Assembly: GCF_009761815.1 (NCBI RefSeq)
Contig: NZ_RWIN01000089.1
Span: 91,363 to 155,362 of the forward strand
Direction of reading: 5' to 3'
DNA: 64,000 bases
Origin: Pseudomonas sp. PB120
GTDB lineage: Bacteria; Pseudomonadota; Gammaproteobacteria; Pseudomonadales; Pseudomonadaceae
Part shown: piece after piece, positions 40,709 through 50,597 of the stretch
Layout of the letters: each line of letters begins with the position of its first letter
Position numbering within the stretch: the stretch's first letter is position 1
Translations under genes and position numbers: made by a program
The notes under the pieces: model-generated
What the model was told of the DNA's origin: nothing
Seen by the model: only the letters and a program-made list of their open reading frames with translations
The model's database searches: none

Positions 40709-42328
40709 CTATTCCAGCAAGAGGTGGCGGGCGAGCCCTTCGATGTAGGTTTCATCCTGGCCATTGGGATGAGCTTCAAAGGCCAGGTGCAGGTATTCGT
40801 GGGTCAGGTCGAGGCGATCCTGCAGCGACAGCACGCCGCGCACGTAGATGCGCTGGCGTTCGCGGTCGACGTAGGGCCGGCCGAAAGCCAGGCGGCAGAC
40901 GGCGAAAGTGCTGACTTCGTTGTAGCCGACTTCGCTTTCGAGGCGTTGGCGCCAACCGCGCCGCTGGTTTTGCAGCCAGTCCTGGGCGGCGGGCAGCGCT
41001 TCGCAAGAGGCGACGGGGTTGTCCCATCGACTGAGGCTCGCACGCGAGTAGGCGTGCAGCAGAATGGCGTCGTAGCGTTGGCCGGCGTTGGCTTGTTCGA
41101 CGGCTTGCTGCCACGAGAGTTTGTCCGGGCCGGGTTGGTCGGAATGATAGGTGACGGTGCTGCCGGCCAACACGAGGTCGCTGGTCCAGGCGGCGATGTT
41201 CCTTGATTCGGCCGTGGCCGGGCGCGGCGCAACGCGTTGGCGGCTGCTGCTGTCGTCGATGCTCAGGCAGTCGCCGTTGCGGGTGGCGTTTTGCAGCAGA
41301 TAAGTGCGGATGGCGATGGCCAATGCTTTGGCGGCTTCGGCAGGTTCGGGCTGGGCTTCACGTTGCAGGACGCGGGCGACATATTCTTCACGGTCCAGGC
41401 GGGCGACGAGTTGGTCCTTGAGCAAAAACAATTCGCCGTCGCTGTGGATATCCAGTTGATTGCCGTTGGTGAATTCGACGCGGTAGTCGCCTTGCAGGGG
41501 CCCGCTGGACACCACACGATCCCCCGCCAGAACACGCTCGATCGGATAACGGGCAAACAGACCGACTTCAACGCAGCGTCCCGCGTCCACAGGCCAATCA
41601 ACCGGCAAGACAGACGCCAGCGCCTGACCGTAGTTGCGCAGCACCGTTTGACTGGTCCCGCGCCCGCCGGCCCAGATCGGCGAGCCATCCGTGGTCCAGC
41701 CGGCGAACCCGCCCTGGCGCGAAGACGGCCCCTGATCGCCCAGCCAGCTCCAGGTTTTCACCCGTAACCGGCCGCCGAGTTCGCCCACGACATTGCCGTC
41801 GGACGCGTTCAATACCACGTCCAATAACACTCGACGCGCCTGAGCCTGCGCCGGCATCACCGCCAGCACCTTGAGCAACTCGGCCACCGACACACGCGTG
41901 GAAGGCTGCAATGACGGCAAGTCCAGCAACCACTCTGGTGCGTGTCGCGCTTGCCAATAACTGCGCCAGTCACCTCCAGTAATGCCCAGCCGCGCCGGCT
42001 CGAAATACAAACCGCACGACTTCACCAAGGCCTGATCACGCTCGATCTTGCCGCCAGCGGTGCAGCAATAGACTTCTTCTTTCGACTGCCCGCGACATTC
42101 ATAAGCCGGCTCACGTGCGCCGGTGTCCACCAGCCAGCCATACACAAACAACTTCCACAGACTGCCCAACGGTGTCTGCACGTCTGCCGGCATTGGCTCG
42201 CGAGCCATCACCTGAGTGCGTCTCAGCGTCAGCAGCTCACCCTTGAAGCCCAAGCGCAGCGGTTCCTCCTGCGCTGTCGCCAGCGCAGGGAGTAAACACA
42301 ACAGCCACCCCAGCAGAAACCGGCTCAC
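40709..42328 (-). CDS. magE: MagE, DUF2300 (YfaQ-like) secreted protein
   Basis: The 539-residue protein has a signal peptide (FLLGWLLCLLPALATAQ) and matches DUF2300/YfaQ, with a SpoIID-like segment around LDREEYVARVLQREAQ and AIAIRTYLL and a C-terminal LDLTHEYLHLAFEAHP region. The HEYLHLAFEAH part resembles a metal-binding HExxH-like motif, although the second histidine is shifted. The start is GTG overlapping the magD stop codon (TGATGTGA); the ATG there is followed at once by a stop. An upstream extension into magD was rejected. Function in the mag complex is not established. Confidence 0.88.
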   Translation of the reverse strand: MSRFLLGWLLCLLPALATAQEEPLRLGFKGELLTLRRTQVMAREPMPADVQTPLGSLWKLFVYGWLVDTGAREPAYECRGQSKEEVYCCTAGGKIERDQALVKSCGLYFEPARLGITGGDWRSYWQARHAPEWLLDLPSLQPSTRVSVAELLKVLAVMPAQAQARRVLLDVVLNASDGNVVGELGGRLRVKTWSWLGDQGPSSRQGGFAGWTTDGSPIWAGGRGTSQTVLRNYGQALASVLPVDWPVDAGRCVEVGLFARYPIERVLAGDRVVSSGPLQGDYRVEFTNGNQLDIHSDGELFLLKDQLVARLDREEYVARVLQREAQPEPAEAAKALAIAIRTYLLQNATRNGDCLSIDDSSSRQRVAPRPATAESRNIAAWTSDLVLAGSTVTYHSDQPGPDKLSWQQAVEQANAGQRYDAILLHAYSRASLSRWDNPVASCEALPAAQDWLQNQRRGWRQRLESEVGYNEVSTFAVCRLAFGRPYVDRERQRIYVRGVLSLQDRLDLTHEYLHLAFEAHPNGQDETYIEGLARHLLLE

Positions 42329-42329
42329 A

Positions 42330-45300
42330 TCAGTTGACCGTGACCTGGCCGAGCGCCGGTTTCTGTTCCTGCGCCTGATGCTGTGGCGCGTAGACCTGAG
42401 TGAAACGCACCGGCGGCAAATTGAACTGACCTTTTTGCGAGAAGCGCACCAGATGGCGCAGGCGCAATTCGCCGCTGAGCGCATCGACTGGAATCGCATA
42501 GGCCATCTGACCCGGCTCGAAGCGCGCCTTCTCCAGTGCCGTCGGTTCTGTGCCCGCCTTGCCCATCAGTTTGATGCCCCAGGTGGTGCGCTCCACATCG
42601 GCGCCCGGCGGCAGCGGCACTTCGATCATGCCGTAGCGCAACGGCTTGGCAGCCTTACTGGTGAGGATCACTTCGTCCAGATACAGGCTGTCGCTGGACA
42701 AAGGTTTGGTACCGACCGCTTCCAGTTTGAAGGTGAACGCTTCGTCACCCGGCACCAGTCGCGACAGGCGACGCGTGATGGTCACCGCCACAGGATCAAC
42801 CGACGGCTGCCGCGTCTGATAACTCAACGCCGCCCGCAACGGACGCTCTTGTGTCCCGCTCAGCGACAGCACTGCTGGCACGGGCGAGGCGCCCTGCCAC
42901 GTCCAATACATCTCGCCGGTATCACCGTAGTTTTTCTTCCAGCCGTCACCCGGCGCCAGCGCGATGGTGGGCGAAGCCTGCTCGATGCTGCGCTGCAACC
43001 AGGTCAGCGCCAGTGCACGTTCCAGCGTCGATTGCTGCGGCAACAAGCGTTGCAACAACGCTTGCGCGTGGGCCTGATCGAAGGTTTGCAGGGACAGGTT
43101 CAGCGCTTCGGCAAACGGCTGGGAACTGACGGCCAGACGCTGCTGCGCATCGGCCAGTTGCCGATTGAACGCGTCCGGCAAAGTGACCTTGGATTGCTTC
43201 GCCAACGAAGCGGTCAACGCACGTGCCGCCGCCAGCCCCAGCGCCGAATCCGGATCGCTCATGACGAGACTGTCCTCGCCATCGTCCATCAGGTTCGCCG
43301 CATTGCCCTCGCCCGCTTTCGACAAGTCGTCCATCAAGCCGCTGAGCAAGGTGTTCACCGGCAATTGCATCTGTTTGGCGAACGACAGGATCAATGCGCG
43401 CTGCAACAGCGGCGTGTTTTTGGCCTGTTTCGAATAGACCTCCAGCACCCGTTGCCAATGCTCTGGCGGCAGGCTCAGCTCCAGCGCTTTGCTGGCGTGC
43501 CAGTCGGCGTAATAGGCGTACGCGGTGAGGAACGCGTCCGGCTCACCGTCCATACCCCACCAGGTGAAACTCGCCGAGGGCCCGGCCATCTGCACCAGCC
43601 GCAGACGGCTGTTTTGCATGATCAGCCGCAGGCGATCACGGATCTGCAGATTCGCCGACAAGGTCGGATAAGCGATGCTCAACGGCAGCAAACGACTGGC
43701 CGTCTGCTCGACGCCGCCATACGGATAGCTCAGCAAATCATCGAGCGCCGAACGGAACAGCGCTTGCGGACTGTCATCCAGGCGCAGACGGATATCGCTG
43801 GCGTCTGCTGGCAAGGCCAACGGCGTATCGCCACTGGCCACGTCCAGGCTTTGGCTCTGCGTGACCTGCCAGCCTTCACCGGTCGCAGTCAGGCGCACGG
43901 CCAGGGCGTCTGCGGTTTTGCCGTCCTGCACCAGCTCTGCAGTCCAATCGCCATTGACCGGGGCGAACGCCGGCAACGCGATGTAGTTGATGCCGTTGTT
44001 CAGCGTCACTGGTACCCGTTGATCCGCGCCGCCGTAATGAATCACCAGCTCGGCCTTCACCGGTTGCTCGGCCTGGCTGAAGGCGAACACACCGAGGTCC
44101 GGTTTGTCGCCGGTACGGAATCGGGTTGGCCCGCTCCACTTCAGGTACAGCGGTTTTTCCGAACGCACGAACTGCTTTTTCTGCCCGACCTGACCGTCAT
44201 CGGCGATGGCCCGCGCAGTGATGCGCCAGCGGGTCAGCGAGTCCGGCATCTTGAAGGTGAAGCGGGTTTTGCCACTGACGTCGGTCACCAATTCAGGCTG
44301 CCAGGCCGCGGTGTCGACGTCTTCACGGCGTGGTCGTTCCAGCACTTTCACGCCGCGCTCGCTGCGATTGGCTTTGCCCGGTGCGCCGGGGCTGCCCGGC
44401 AATGCCACGTCGTAGCTGATGAACGACAGGCTGGCGCTAGTGCGCACATTGTTGCGGCGCGGGTGGTAGAAGAACTGGTCGATGGTCGGCGCGACTTCCG
44501 GTTGCAGCGCGTAAACCATTTCGTCGACCACGCTGACCGTCAGGTGCGCCGGAATCGGCTTGCCGGCGAACTGTGTGGTGAGGTCCACCGACACCGTATC
44601 GCCCGGCTGATAGGTCTCTTTATCGGTGGCGATGGCCACGTCGATCTGCGGCGCAATCACCTTGATCCCGGCGTTCTGGAAACTGTACTGGCCGCCCTTG
44701 GTGTAGAGCACGGAGAACGTCAGGTTCGGCGCAAAGTTGTCTTTCACCGGGATGCGCGCGCGGTATTGGGTCTCGCTGAGCTTTTCCATCTTCAGCCAGT
44801 CGCCGCCCTTGGATATCAGCGCGGTGGCCTCGACCTTGTCGCGTTCCAGGGACAGCAACGCGTCGCTGACCGGCTCAGGGAACGTGATCAACGCCAGCGC
44901 TTCGTCGCCGGCCTTGTATTCGGCTTTGTCGAGGACGATTTCCACGGTGCCGGGCACGGCTTTGACGCCATCGCCGGTGACCGAATGGCCGGTCGCGCCG
45001 ACCACGCGACCATGGTCGTCCTTCAAGCTCAGGTTGTAAGTGCCCGGACGGTCGAAGGCGAGGGTGAAGCCCTTATCGGTCGCCGCGAGTTTACCTCCGC
45101 CGGTGGTCTGGTCTTCCAGGCGCACCCAACTGTAGGCGCTCGGCGTGACGGCTTTGCTTTGCTCGCTGCCACCTTCATTGACGTAGCTGAAGACAACTTT
45201 GTCGCCGACGGCGCTGAAGCGCTGCGGTGCACCGAGACGAAAGCTCGCGGCGCCACGGTCGATGAGGATTTCCTTGGTGGTCTTGACTCGATAGGCCGCG

Positions 45301-46904
45301 CCATCACTGGCAAACACGGTGAGCATGTAGCGGCTCGGCTTGTCGGCGGCCGGCAGGTCGAGGGTCGCGTTGCCCTTGGCGTCGGTGGTCAGTTCGGTGC
45401 TGGTCAGCTCCACCGGGAATTGCCCGAGGTATTGCAGTTCGTTGTCGACCATCGACAGTTGCTGGGCACGCAAACCGAGGGTTAATTTGGCATTGGCCAC
45501 CGGTTTTCCGTCTGGGTACAGCAGCACCAGATTGCCCTTCACCGGTTCGCCGGTGCGGTAATCGGGTTTGGCCAGGTTCAGCGAGATTTCAAAATGTGGC
45601 TTGATGTATTCGGCCACGCGAAAGGCGCTGCTGTAAGCCTGATCCTTGTAGCTGAAACGCAGCTCATAGCCGCCCGCGACGGCATTGTCCGGCAACTGGA
45701 ATCGCCCTTGGGTTCCAGCCTTTGAATCCAGTTTCAGCGCCAGTGATTGCAGCGCGGTGCCGGTTGCATCGAGCACGGTCACGTTGACGTCGGCAGCGGT
45801 CGGCAACACTGAGTCACGCGCGTTCTTGAACTCGCGACCGACGATTTTCAGCGACACCCAATCCCCCGGCCGATACAGCGGCCGGTCCGTAAACGCATAG
45901 AGTTTGGTGTCGTAGATTTCACTGTCGTAATAGAAGTTTTCAGAGACGAACACCCCGCCCTCTTCGTCCTCGCCAATCACGAACGAACGCTCCGGGCTGA
46001 CGTGTTTCAGGCGCAGCAAACCATCGGCATCGGTGGCGCCGCTGCTCATGACGCCAAGGCCATCGGTCCACAACACATTCACCTTGGGCACCGAACTGCC
46101 TTCGTGTTTGCGCGCGGCCCACACCAGCAGTTCATCACCGGCAATCTTGCTGACGGCGACGGTGTTGGAAACGAAGACCATGGTGGTCGCGCGGTACTTG
46201 CCGATCAGCGCTTCCACCAGATACAGCCCCGGTTTCAGATGGCCCAGCGGGATGTACACGTTGCCCGGCGCAACGGTGACGAACTCGCTGGAAGAGCCGG
46301 CCAGGTTCACGCCTTCGGGCGGCTGGATCGGTTTGGCTTGCCACAGCGGATACCGGAACTGGCTGACCACCGGCAGGCCCGGAATCAGCGCGAATTGCGG
46401 CTGAGCGTCGTAAGGCGTTGGTGCGGCGATGGCGGTGCCCATCTTCAGTTCCGGCACTTCCTCGGTGACTTGTTTACGCGACTCGTAGGAAAACGCCCGT
46501 TGCATCACGCGACGGGATTTGCGGTACCAGTTGTCCCACAGGTAAGCGAGGGTGTTCGACAGGCCTTCACCCTTGAACTGGCCGTCACTGACCACGCGGT
46601 GCAGGTTCTTCTGGCGCTTGAGGAAGTCCAGCGGCTTGTCGATGCGGTACACGCGAATGTCGGCGCCGCCGTAAGGTTCCATGCGGAATCGACGGTAGTC
46701 ACGGCCCGGCGCTTCCAGGCGCACCATCGCCTGCTCGTCGCTGGCAAAGCTGCTGTCGGCCAGCAGGAAAAAGCTTTCCCCGGCCACCGGCGTGTAGTTG
46801 CTTGGCGCGACGGTGTCTTCGGCGTTGACCGTGGCCAGCGGCAGAATCAGTGCCAGCAACACTGGCAGTTTTGAACAGAAACGCAGCATGCGGGCACCGA
46901 TCAT
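42330..46904 (-). CDS. magD: MagD, bacterial alpha-2-macroglobulin-like protein
   Basis: The 1524-residue protein has a signal peptide (LPVLLALILPLATVNA) and the domain series of bacterial alpha-2-macroglobulins: repeated MG domains, a bait-region-like stretch and the A2M complement-component domain. The expected thioester CxEQ is replaced by GVEQ (in YPYGGVEQT), so this is the YfaS type without a covalent trap. In P. aeruginosa MagD is periplasmic, interacts with MagA, B and F and with PBP1b, and the operon is controlled by the Gac/Ret/Rsm system. The start overlaps the magC stop codon (ATGA); the ATG five codons later is possible. Confidence 0.93.
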   Translation of the reverse strand: MIGARMLRFCSKLPVLLALILPLATVNAEDTVAPSNYTPVAGESFFLLADSSFASDEQAMVRLEAPGRDYRRFRMEPYGGADIRVYRIDKPLDFLKRQKNLHRVVSDGQFKGEGLSNTLAYLWDNWYRKSRRVMQRAFSYESRKQVTEEVPELKMGTAIAAPTPYDAQPQFALIPGLPVVSQFRYPLWQAKPIQPPEGVNLAGSSSEFVTVAPGNVYIPLGHLKPGLYLVEALIGKYRATTMVFVSNTVAVSKIAGDELLVWAARKHEGSSVPKVNVLWTDGLGVMSSGATDADGLLRLKHVSPERSFVIGEDEEGGVFVSENFYYDSEIYDTKLYAFTDRPLYRPGDWVSLKIVGREFKNARDSVLPTAADVNVTVLDATGTALQSLALKLDSKAGTQGRFQLPDNAVAGGYELRFSYKDQAYSSAFRVAEYIKPHFEISLNLAKPDYRTGEPVKGNLVLLYPDGKPVANAKLTLGLRAQQLSMVDNELQYLGQFPVELTSTELTTDAKGNATLDLPAADKPSRYMLTVFASDGAAYRVKTTKEILIDRGAASFRLGAPQRFSAVGDKVVFSYVNEGGSEQSKAVTPSAYSWVRLEDQTTGGGKLAATDKGFTLAFDRPGTYNLSLKDDHGRVVGATGHSVTGDGVKAVPGTVEIVLDKAEYKAGDEALALITFPEPVSDALLSLERDKVEATALISKGGDWLKMEKLSETQYRARIPVKDNFAPNLTFSVLYTKGGQYSFQNAGIKVIAPQIDVAIATDKETYQPGDTVSVDLTTQFAGKPIPAHLTVSVVDEMVYALQPEVAPTIDQFFYHPRRNNVRTSASLSFISYDVALPGSPGAPGKANRSERGVKVLERPRREDVDTAAWQPELVTDVSGKTRFTFKMPDSLTRWRITARAIADDGQVGQKKQFVRSEKPLYLKWSGPTRFRTGDKPDLGVFAFSQAEQPVKAELVIHYGGADQRVPVTLNNGINYIALPAFAPVNGDWTAELVQDGKTADALAVRLTATGEGWQVTQSQSLDVASGDTPLALPADASDIRLRLDDSPQALFRSALDDLLSYPYGGVEQTASRLLPLSIAYPTLSANLQIRDRLRLIMQNSRLRLVQMAGPSASFTWWGMDGEPDAFLTAYAYYADWHASKALELSLPPEHWQRVLEVYSKQAKNTPLLQRALILSFAKQMQLPVNTLLSGLMDDLSKAGEGNAANLMDDGEDSLVMSDPDSALGLAAARALTASLAKQSKVTLPDAFNRQLADAQQRLAVSSQPFAEALNLSLQTFDQAHAQALLQRLLPQQSTLERALALTWLQRSIEQASPTIALAPGDGWKKNYGDTGEMYWTWQGASPVPAVLSLSGTQERPLRAALSYQTRQPSVDPVAVTITRRLSRLVPGDEAFTFKLEAVGTKPLSSDSLYLDEVILTSKAAKPLRYGMIEVPLPPGADVERTTWGIKLMGKAGTEPTALEKARFEPGQMAYAIPVDALSGELRLRHLVRFSQKGQFNLPPVRFTQVYAPQHQAQEQKPALGQVTVN

Positions 46905-47551
46905 TGGGAGAGAAAGTTCAGTCGATAGACGCCGATGAAGTTGGGGTTGGCTGCATCGGGTATCCATCGGGTGTCCTTCCATGTCATGAGTTGCTGCAGG
47001 CTCGCGGATCGCATGCCGTTGTCAGTGGGGGTGGTGGTACCGGTGTGATAGGCGATGTAGCGGCCCATCCAGATCATCAGGTGCTGGTCGTCGCCCTGAT
47101 CGAAAAACATCAGGTCGCCGGGCCGGGCTTGCGCCAGGTCGCGGCCCACCAGATGACTGTTGAACTGAATCAGCTTGATCGCGTTGACGTATGGCCCGAC
47201 CTTGCCGCCGCCCTGCTGCCATTGCTGGGCCAGACCGCGCTGGGCCTCGCTCAATTGCAACTCCGGTGGCAGGTAGCGATTGGACAGGCCATTGCTGCGC
47301 AGCCATTTGTCGTCATGGACTTTCAGCGCTTCGTTGGCGGCAAACCGCACGAGCCCGGCGCAGTCCTGCTGATACCAGCGCGGGCTCGGGCCCTGGGTGA
47401 GTTGCTCCTGAGCGATGCGCACGAACCAGGCGCGGAACACCTGGGATTGCTGCACGTCGAGCGGCGCGGCGTCGCTGGCCAATGCGCGACTGCCCAGCAA
47501 CATCGCCAGCAGGCCGAGGCCTCGAATGAGTGCGGTCACAGGGCTTTCCAT
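46901..47551 (-). CDS. magC: MagC, DUF1175 (YfaT-like) protein
   Basis: The 216-residue protein has a signal peptide (LGLLAMLLGSRALAS) and the DUF1175 domain, an NlpC/P60-like arrangement: a Cys in QQDCAGLVRFAANEAL, a His in DDQHLMIWMG and the following HTGT. This suggests a cell-wall amidase or endopeptidase fold. A GTG four codons downstream overlaps the magB stop codon (GTGA) and is an equally good start. It lies between magB and magD. Confidence 0.88.
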   Translation of the reverse strand: MESPVTALIRGLGLLAMLLGSRALASDAAPLDVQQSQVFRAWFVRIAQEQLTQGPSPRWYQQDCAGLVRFAANEALKVHDDKWLRSNGLSNRYLPPELQLSEAQRGLAQQWQQGGGKVGPYVNAIKLIQFNSHLVGRDLAQARPGDLMFFDQGDDQHLMIWMGRYIAYHTGTTTPTDNGMRSASLQQLMTWKDTRWIPDAANPNFIGVYRLNFLSQ

Positions 47552-49260
47552 TCCAGCGGCAACCACTGCCAGTGGCCATCAGGCTCGCTGCCGGCGGGCA
47601 AGGTCAGGGCATATTTGCCGTAACCGCCGAGCGTGCGCAGTTTCGGGATCAGGTAGGTTTGCGCGGCGTTGTAAAACACCGGCTCCATGTCCTGCGGCAG
47701 GCTGTCGAGGGTTTCCTGTTGCATCAGTTGCGCCATGGAATCCGGGCCGAAATAGACGGGCATCAGCAAGTCCTTGGGCACCACATCGGCCATCGGCGGG
47801 AAGCGTTTGTCGAGGGTGCCGAGGGCTTTGTCCACCAGCTTGTCGTCCAGGGAAAACAACAGCGTTGAACCGTGACGCGCCAGGCTGACTTTCATGAACG
47901 CCTTGCCGGTGATGGCTTCCGGCGTCTCGGCGTCCTTGGCGGCATACGGACCGAAATTGGAACTGACCTGACGTTGCCATTGATGGGTTTCGCCTTCCTG
48001 TTTCTCGACCACCGGGAACGCATGTTCTTCGACATTGCCTTCGTAGGCGCCGACCATCGAGCCGAACAAAGTGCCCAGATCACCGTCGAGTTTCGCGCTG
48101 TCCTTGTCATTGAGGCTGGCCACCAGCAGCGGTGTGTACAGCCGCGAATCGGCGTACCAGCACAGGCCGGCCGCACCGGCCATGTGTTCGGTCAGCGCTT
48201 GGGCCACGTTCTCTTCGGCGCCGAGTTTCACCAGCAATGGTTTCTGTTGTTCGGCGGCAAGCGGCAGGGCCACGCAGGCGCTGGCGCCCATCGGCATGGC
48301 TTGCCAGACCGGTTTGAAATCGAAGTCCGGTTGGTTTTCCAGTTCATCCATGGCCAGGAAGCTGTGCCAGCCCTTGTCGTCCATGTCGAAACGCAGGCCG
48401 GCGAAGTTAGGGATAAAACGCTGGTAACCCATCGCCAGTACGCTGGAGTTCACCGACAGGCGTTGTTTCACTTCCGGCGCACGCGGTGGCAGTCCGAAGG
48501 CTTCGGGAAACAGTTTGTCACCGTTGAGCAACGCTGCGATGGCCAGGGTCGAGACGCTGCCCGGCTCGTCCATCGGGCCGTTGCCCGGATCGTAGAGTTT
48601 GGACGGGTTCGACAGCACCACCAATTTGTCGCCATGGGAGGCGAATACCAGCGCTTTGCTGGCGTTGTAGTTCAGTTGATAGAGCGCAACGTCGTCGGCG
48701 CCGACTTTCACGTCACTGAGTTTGGTCAGTTGCGAGTCATCCAGTGCCACCTTGGCCAGCGGCTCCAGCACCTTGGCCAGGCCACCGCGATCCATCACCA
48801 GCAGGAAATCCTTGAGCCGACCGTCCGCTCCGCGCCACAGCGCCACATCCGCCGGTTGATCGAACAGCTGCTCGATCAGGCTGTCCTGCAACTTCAGGTC
48901 ATGCTCGTAAATAATCCGCCGCAGGCTGCCGATCAACCCGAGCCGATCCACATGGGTTTCGTAATAGAAGACGAAATCTTCGGTCAGGGTTTCCTTGAGA
49001 AATGGCACCGCCAGCAAGTCCTTGGGCAACTGGCTCAGGGAGCGGGTTTCGAGCAGACCGTCCGGGCGACTCATGCCCAGTTTGTCACTGGCCAGGGCCG
49101 CCGGCGGCGCCTTGGGTTTGTGCATGAACCAGCCCAACCCGCCCGCGACGCCCGCCACCAGGCACAGCCCGATCAGCACGGTCGGCCAGCGACGAGAAAT
49201 ATTCGCAGCCGGTGCATCAGCGGCAGGTGTCACAGTGTTATCGCTCATGTTCACGCTCAT
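47536..49260 (-). CDS. magB: MagB, DUF2138 (YfaA-like) membrane protein
   Basis: The 574-residue protein has one N-terminal transmembrane helix (WPTVLIGLCLVAGVAGGLGWFM, about residues 25-46) and a large periplasmic part matching DUF2138, with segments such as SRPDGLLETRSLSQLPKDLL and PVYFGPDSMAQLM. Three starts are open (TTG at 49278, ATG at 49260, ATG at 49248). The middle one has GGGA at the best distance. In P. aeruginosa MagB contacts MagD. It follows magA by 39 bases. Confidence 0.88.
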   Translation of the reverse strand: MSVNMSDNTVTPAADAPAANISRRWPTVLIGLCLVAGVAGGLGWFMHKPKAPPAALASDKLGMSRPDGLLETRSLSQLPKDLLAVPFLKETLTEDFVFYYETHVDRLGLIGSLRRIIYEHDLKLQDSLIEQLFDQPADVALWRGADGRLKDFLLVMDRGGLAKVLEPLAKVALDDSQLTKLSDVKVGADDVALYQLNYNASKALVFASHGDKLVVLSNPSKLYDPGNGPMDEPGSVSTLAIAALLNGDKLFPEAFGLPPRAPEVKQRLSVNSSVLAMGYQRFIPNFAGLRFDMDDKGWHSFLAMDELENQPDFDFKPVWQAMPMGASACVALPLAAEQQKPLLVKLGAEENVAQALTEHMAGAAGLCWYADSRLYTPLLVASLNDKDSAKLDGDLGTLFGSMVGAYEGNVEEHAFPVVEKQEGETHQWQRQVSSNFGPYAAKDAETPEAITGKAFMKVSLARHGSTLLFSLDDKLVDKALGTLDKRFPPMADVVPKDLLMPVYFGPDSMAQLMQQETLDSLPQDMEPVFYNAAQTYLIPKLRTLGGYGKYALTLPAGSEPDGHWQWLPLEWKAL

Positions 49261-49299
49261 GTTCCCAAAGCTCAGCAATTCATCCGTGGAGCGGGATGC

Positions 49300-50091
49300 T
49301 TAATAGTTGAAAGTCTTGACCAGCAGCAGGTCACCGATGGCCCGCAGGGGCACGATGAAGGTCTCGCGTTTTTCGTCGACGGTGTTTTCGTTGAGCACCA
49401 GGTTGATTTGCGAGGTGATGACCTCGTTCTGGTTGCTGGCCTCATCGAAGTTATAGCCTTCGCTGCCGAAGTTGCCCCAATAGTTCACGTAAACCAGATA
49501 GGTGCCATGCAGCGGCGCGGTCATGGTGAACATTTCCGGGCCGGGGCCATCGACGCCGTCCGGGTCCAGACCGCCGCCGTTGGTCAACGCCGTGTGGGCG
49601 AAAAACGCATGCTGGCCGTCGGGGGTGATGATGTGCAGGTCGAGTTCGGCTTTCGGGTCGTCCCACCCCAGCACCACGCGGATCCGCGCCGGGGTGCGCA
49701 AGTCGTTGGCTTCATAGAATTGAACGCGCTTGAGGGATTTGCCTTCGGCACTGCGCACTTCGACGCTGTTGGAACCTGCGCCGAACGCATACGGCCGAGC
49801 GAAACGCCCTGCGTCGTCGGTGTACAGGTTCAGCGGATTACCATTGACCGCCAGCGTGTGCGGCCCGCGTTGAGTACCGATGGCCTTGAGCTGGCCTTCG
49901 ATCATCGTGCGATTGCGCTGCACGCCGCGGTCGATGGGTGGCGTGGGATAGGCGACTTGCGGGTTTTCGCTGCGGTCGAGCAAACCGGAGTAACGCCAGC
50001 CGCCGACAGGTTCCGTCAGCTCGGCCGTTGGCCCGGCCCAGGCAGTGGTCGCGCAGGCCAGCCCGATCAGCAATAGAAAACATGAACGCAT
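49300..50091 (-). CDS. magA: MagA, DUF2135 (YfaP-like) secreted protein
   Basis: The 263-residue protein has a signal peptide (CFLLLIGLACATTAWA-GP) and the same DUF2135 domain as MagF (IRVVLGWDDPKAELDLHIITPDGQHAFF, then GPEMFTMTAPLHGTYLVYVNYWG). It is the first gene of the mag operon, with AGGAGG before the ATG. Translation control through the ribosome-binding site would fit the reported RsmA dependence in P. aeruginosa, but I do not see a full CANGGANG motif there. Confidence 0.9.
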   Translation of the reverse strand: MRSCFLLLIGLACATTAWAGPTAELTEPVGGWRYSGLLDRSENPQVAYPTPPIDRGVQRNRTMIEGQLKAIGTQRGPHTLAVNGNPLNLYTDDAGRFARPYAFGAGSNSVEVRSAEGKSLKRVQFYEANDLRTPARIRVVLGWDDPKAELDLHIITPDGQHAFFAHTALTNGGGLDPDGVDGPGPEMFTMTAPLHGTYLVYVNYWGNFGSEGYNFDEASNQNEVITSQINLVLNENTVDEKRETFIVPLRAIGDLLLVKTFNY

Positions 50092-50597
50092 GTAACGCCT
50101 CCTGCCATGCATAACGAAACCCTGCGCCTGATCCTAGGCGCGTTACAGATCCAAGTACTGCGTTTCGTCAGATCGACCCGTGACTGATGGGTCGTAGAAG
50201 GCGCGAAGGGTAGCCATTTGGTGGGGTTTTAACAATCGAATGGTGCTTGATTTGAGGGAGGGGTCACGGTCGTGGCTGGACGGTGAGCCGAATAATCTTG
50301 TTCAGGGCGCCTCGATTAAATGCAAACCAAGGCAGCCTGACAGCCGACCTGACTCTGCTGATGCGCGCAATTCCCCTGTGGGAGCCAGCCTGCTGGCGAT
50401 GGACGTCAACGATACGCGCCCTGTCTGGATGATCGCGTTGTCTGTGCGTCCATCGCCAGCAGGCTGGCTCCCACATTTTTTAACCGCCGTGACCGCAGCA
50501 ACGGATACAACCGTGCATCAGACAGTGGCCTCATTTGCCCATAACCCCCATGTCTGCTAGTGTCGCGCCGGTTTAACGTCAACCGGAAATAGCCGCC
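50092..50597. other. 506-base divergent gap between magA and xseB
   Basis: A possible mag promoter and leader occupies the left part. A REP unit sits at 50377-50475, and a short AT-poor region with the xseB start follows. No gene, riboswitch or clear terminator is visible. Open frames here are REP sequence read by chance. Confidence 0.7.
50377..50475. repeat. REP inverted-repeat unit, TGTGGGAGCCAGCCTGCTGGCGAT family
   Basis: TGTGGGAGCCAGCCTGCTGG and its reverse complement CCAGCAGGCTGGCTCCCACA are perfect arms around a 53-base centre that begins CGATGGACGTC. It is the clean counterpart of the altered copy at 28654. Confidence 0.92.

Noticed and set aside
42216..45485. 1089-codon plus-strand open frame opposite magD
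   Set aside because: It is antisense to the clear alpha-2-macroglobulin gene, has an Arg/His/Gln-rich composition typical of GC-rich shadow frames and no family resemblance.
47872..50076. 734-codon plus-strand frame across magB and magA
   Set aside because: Antisense to both genes with no protein-like motifs.
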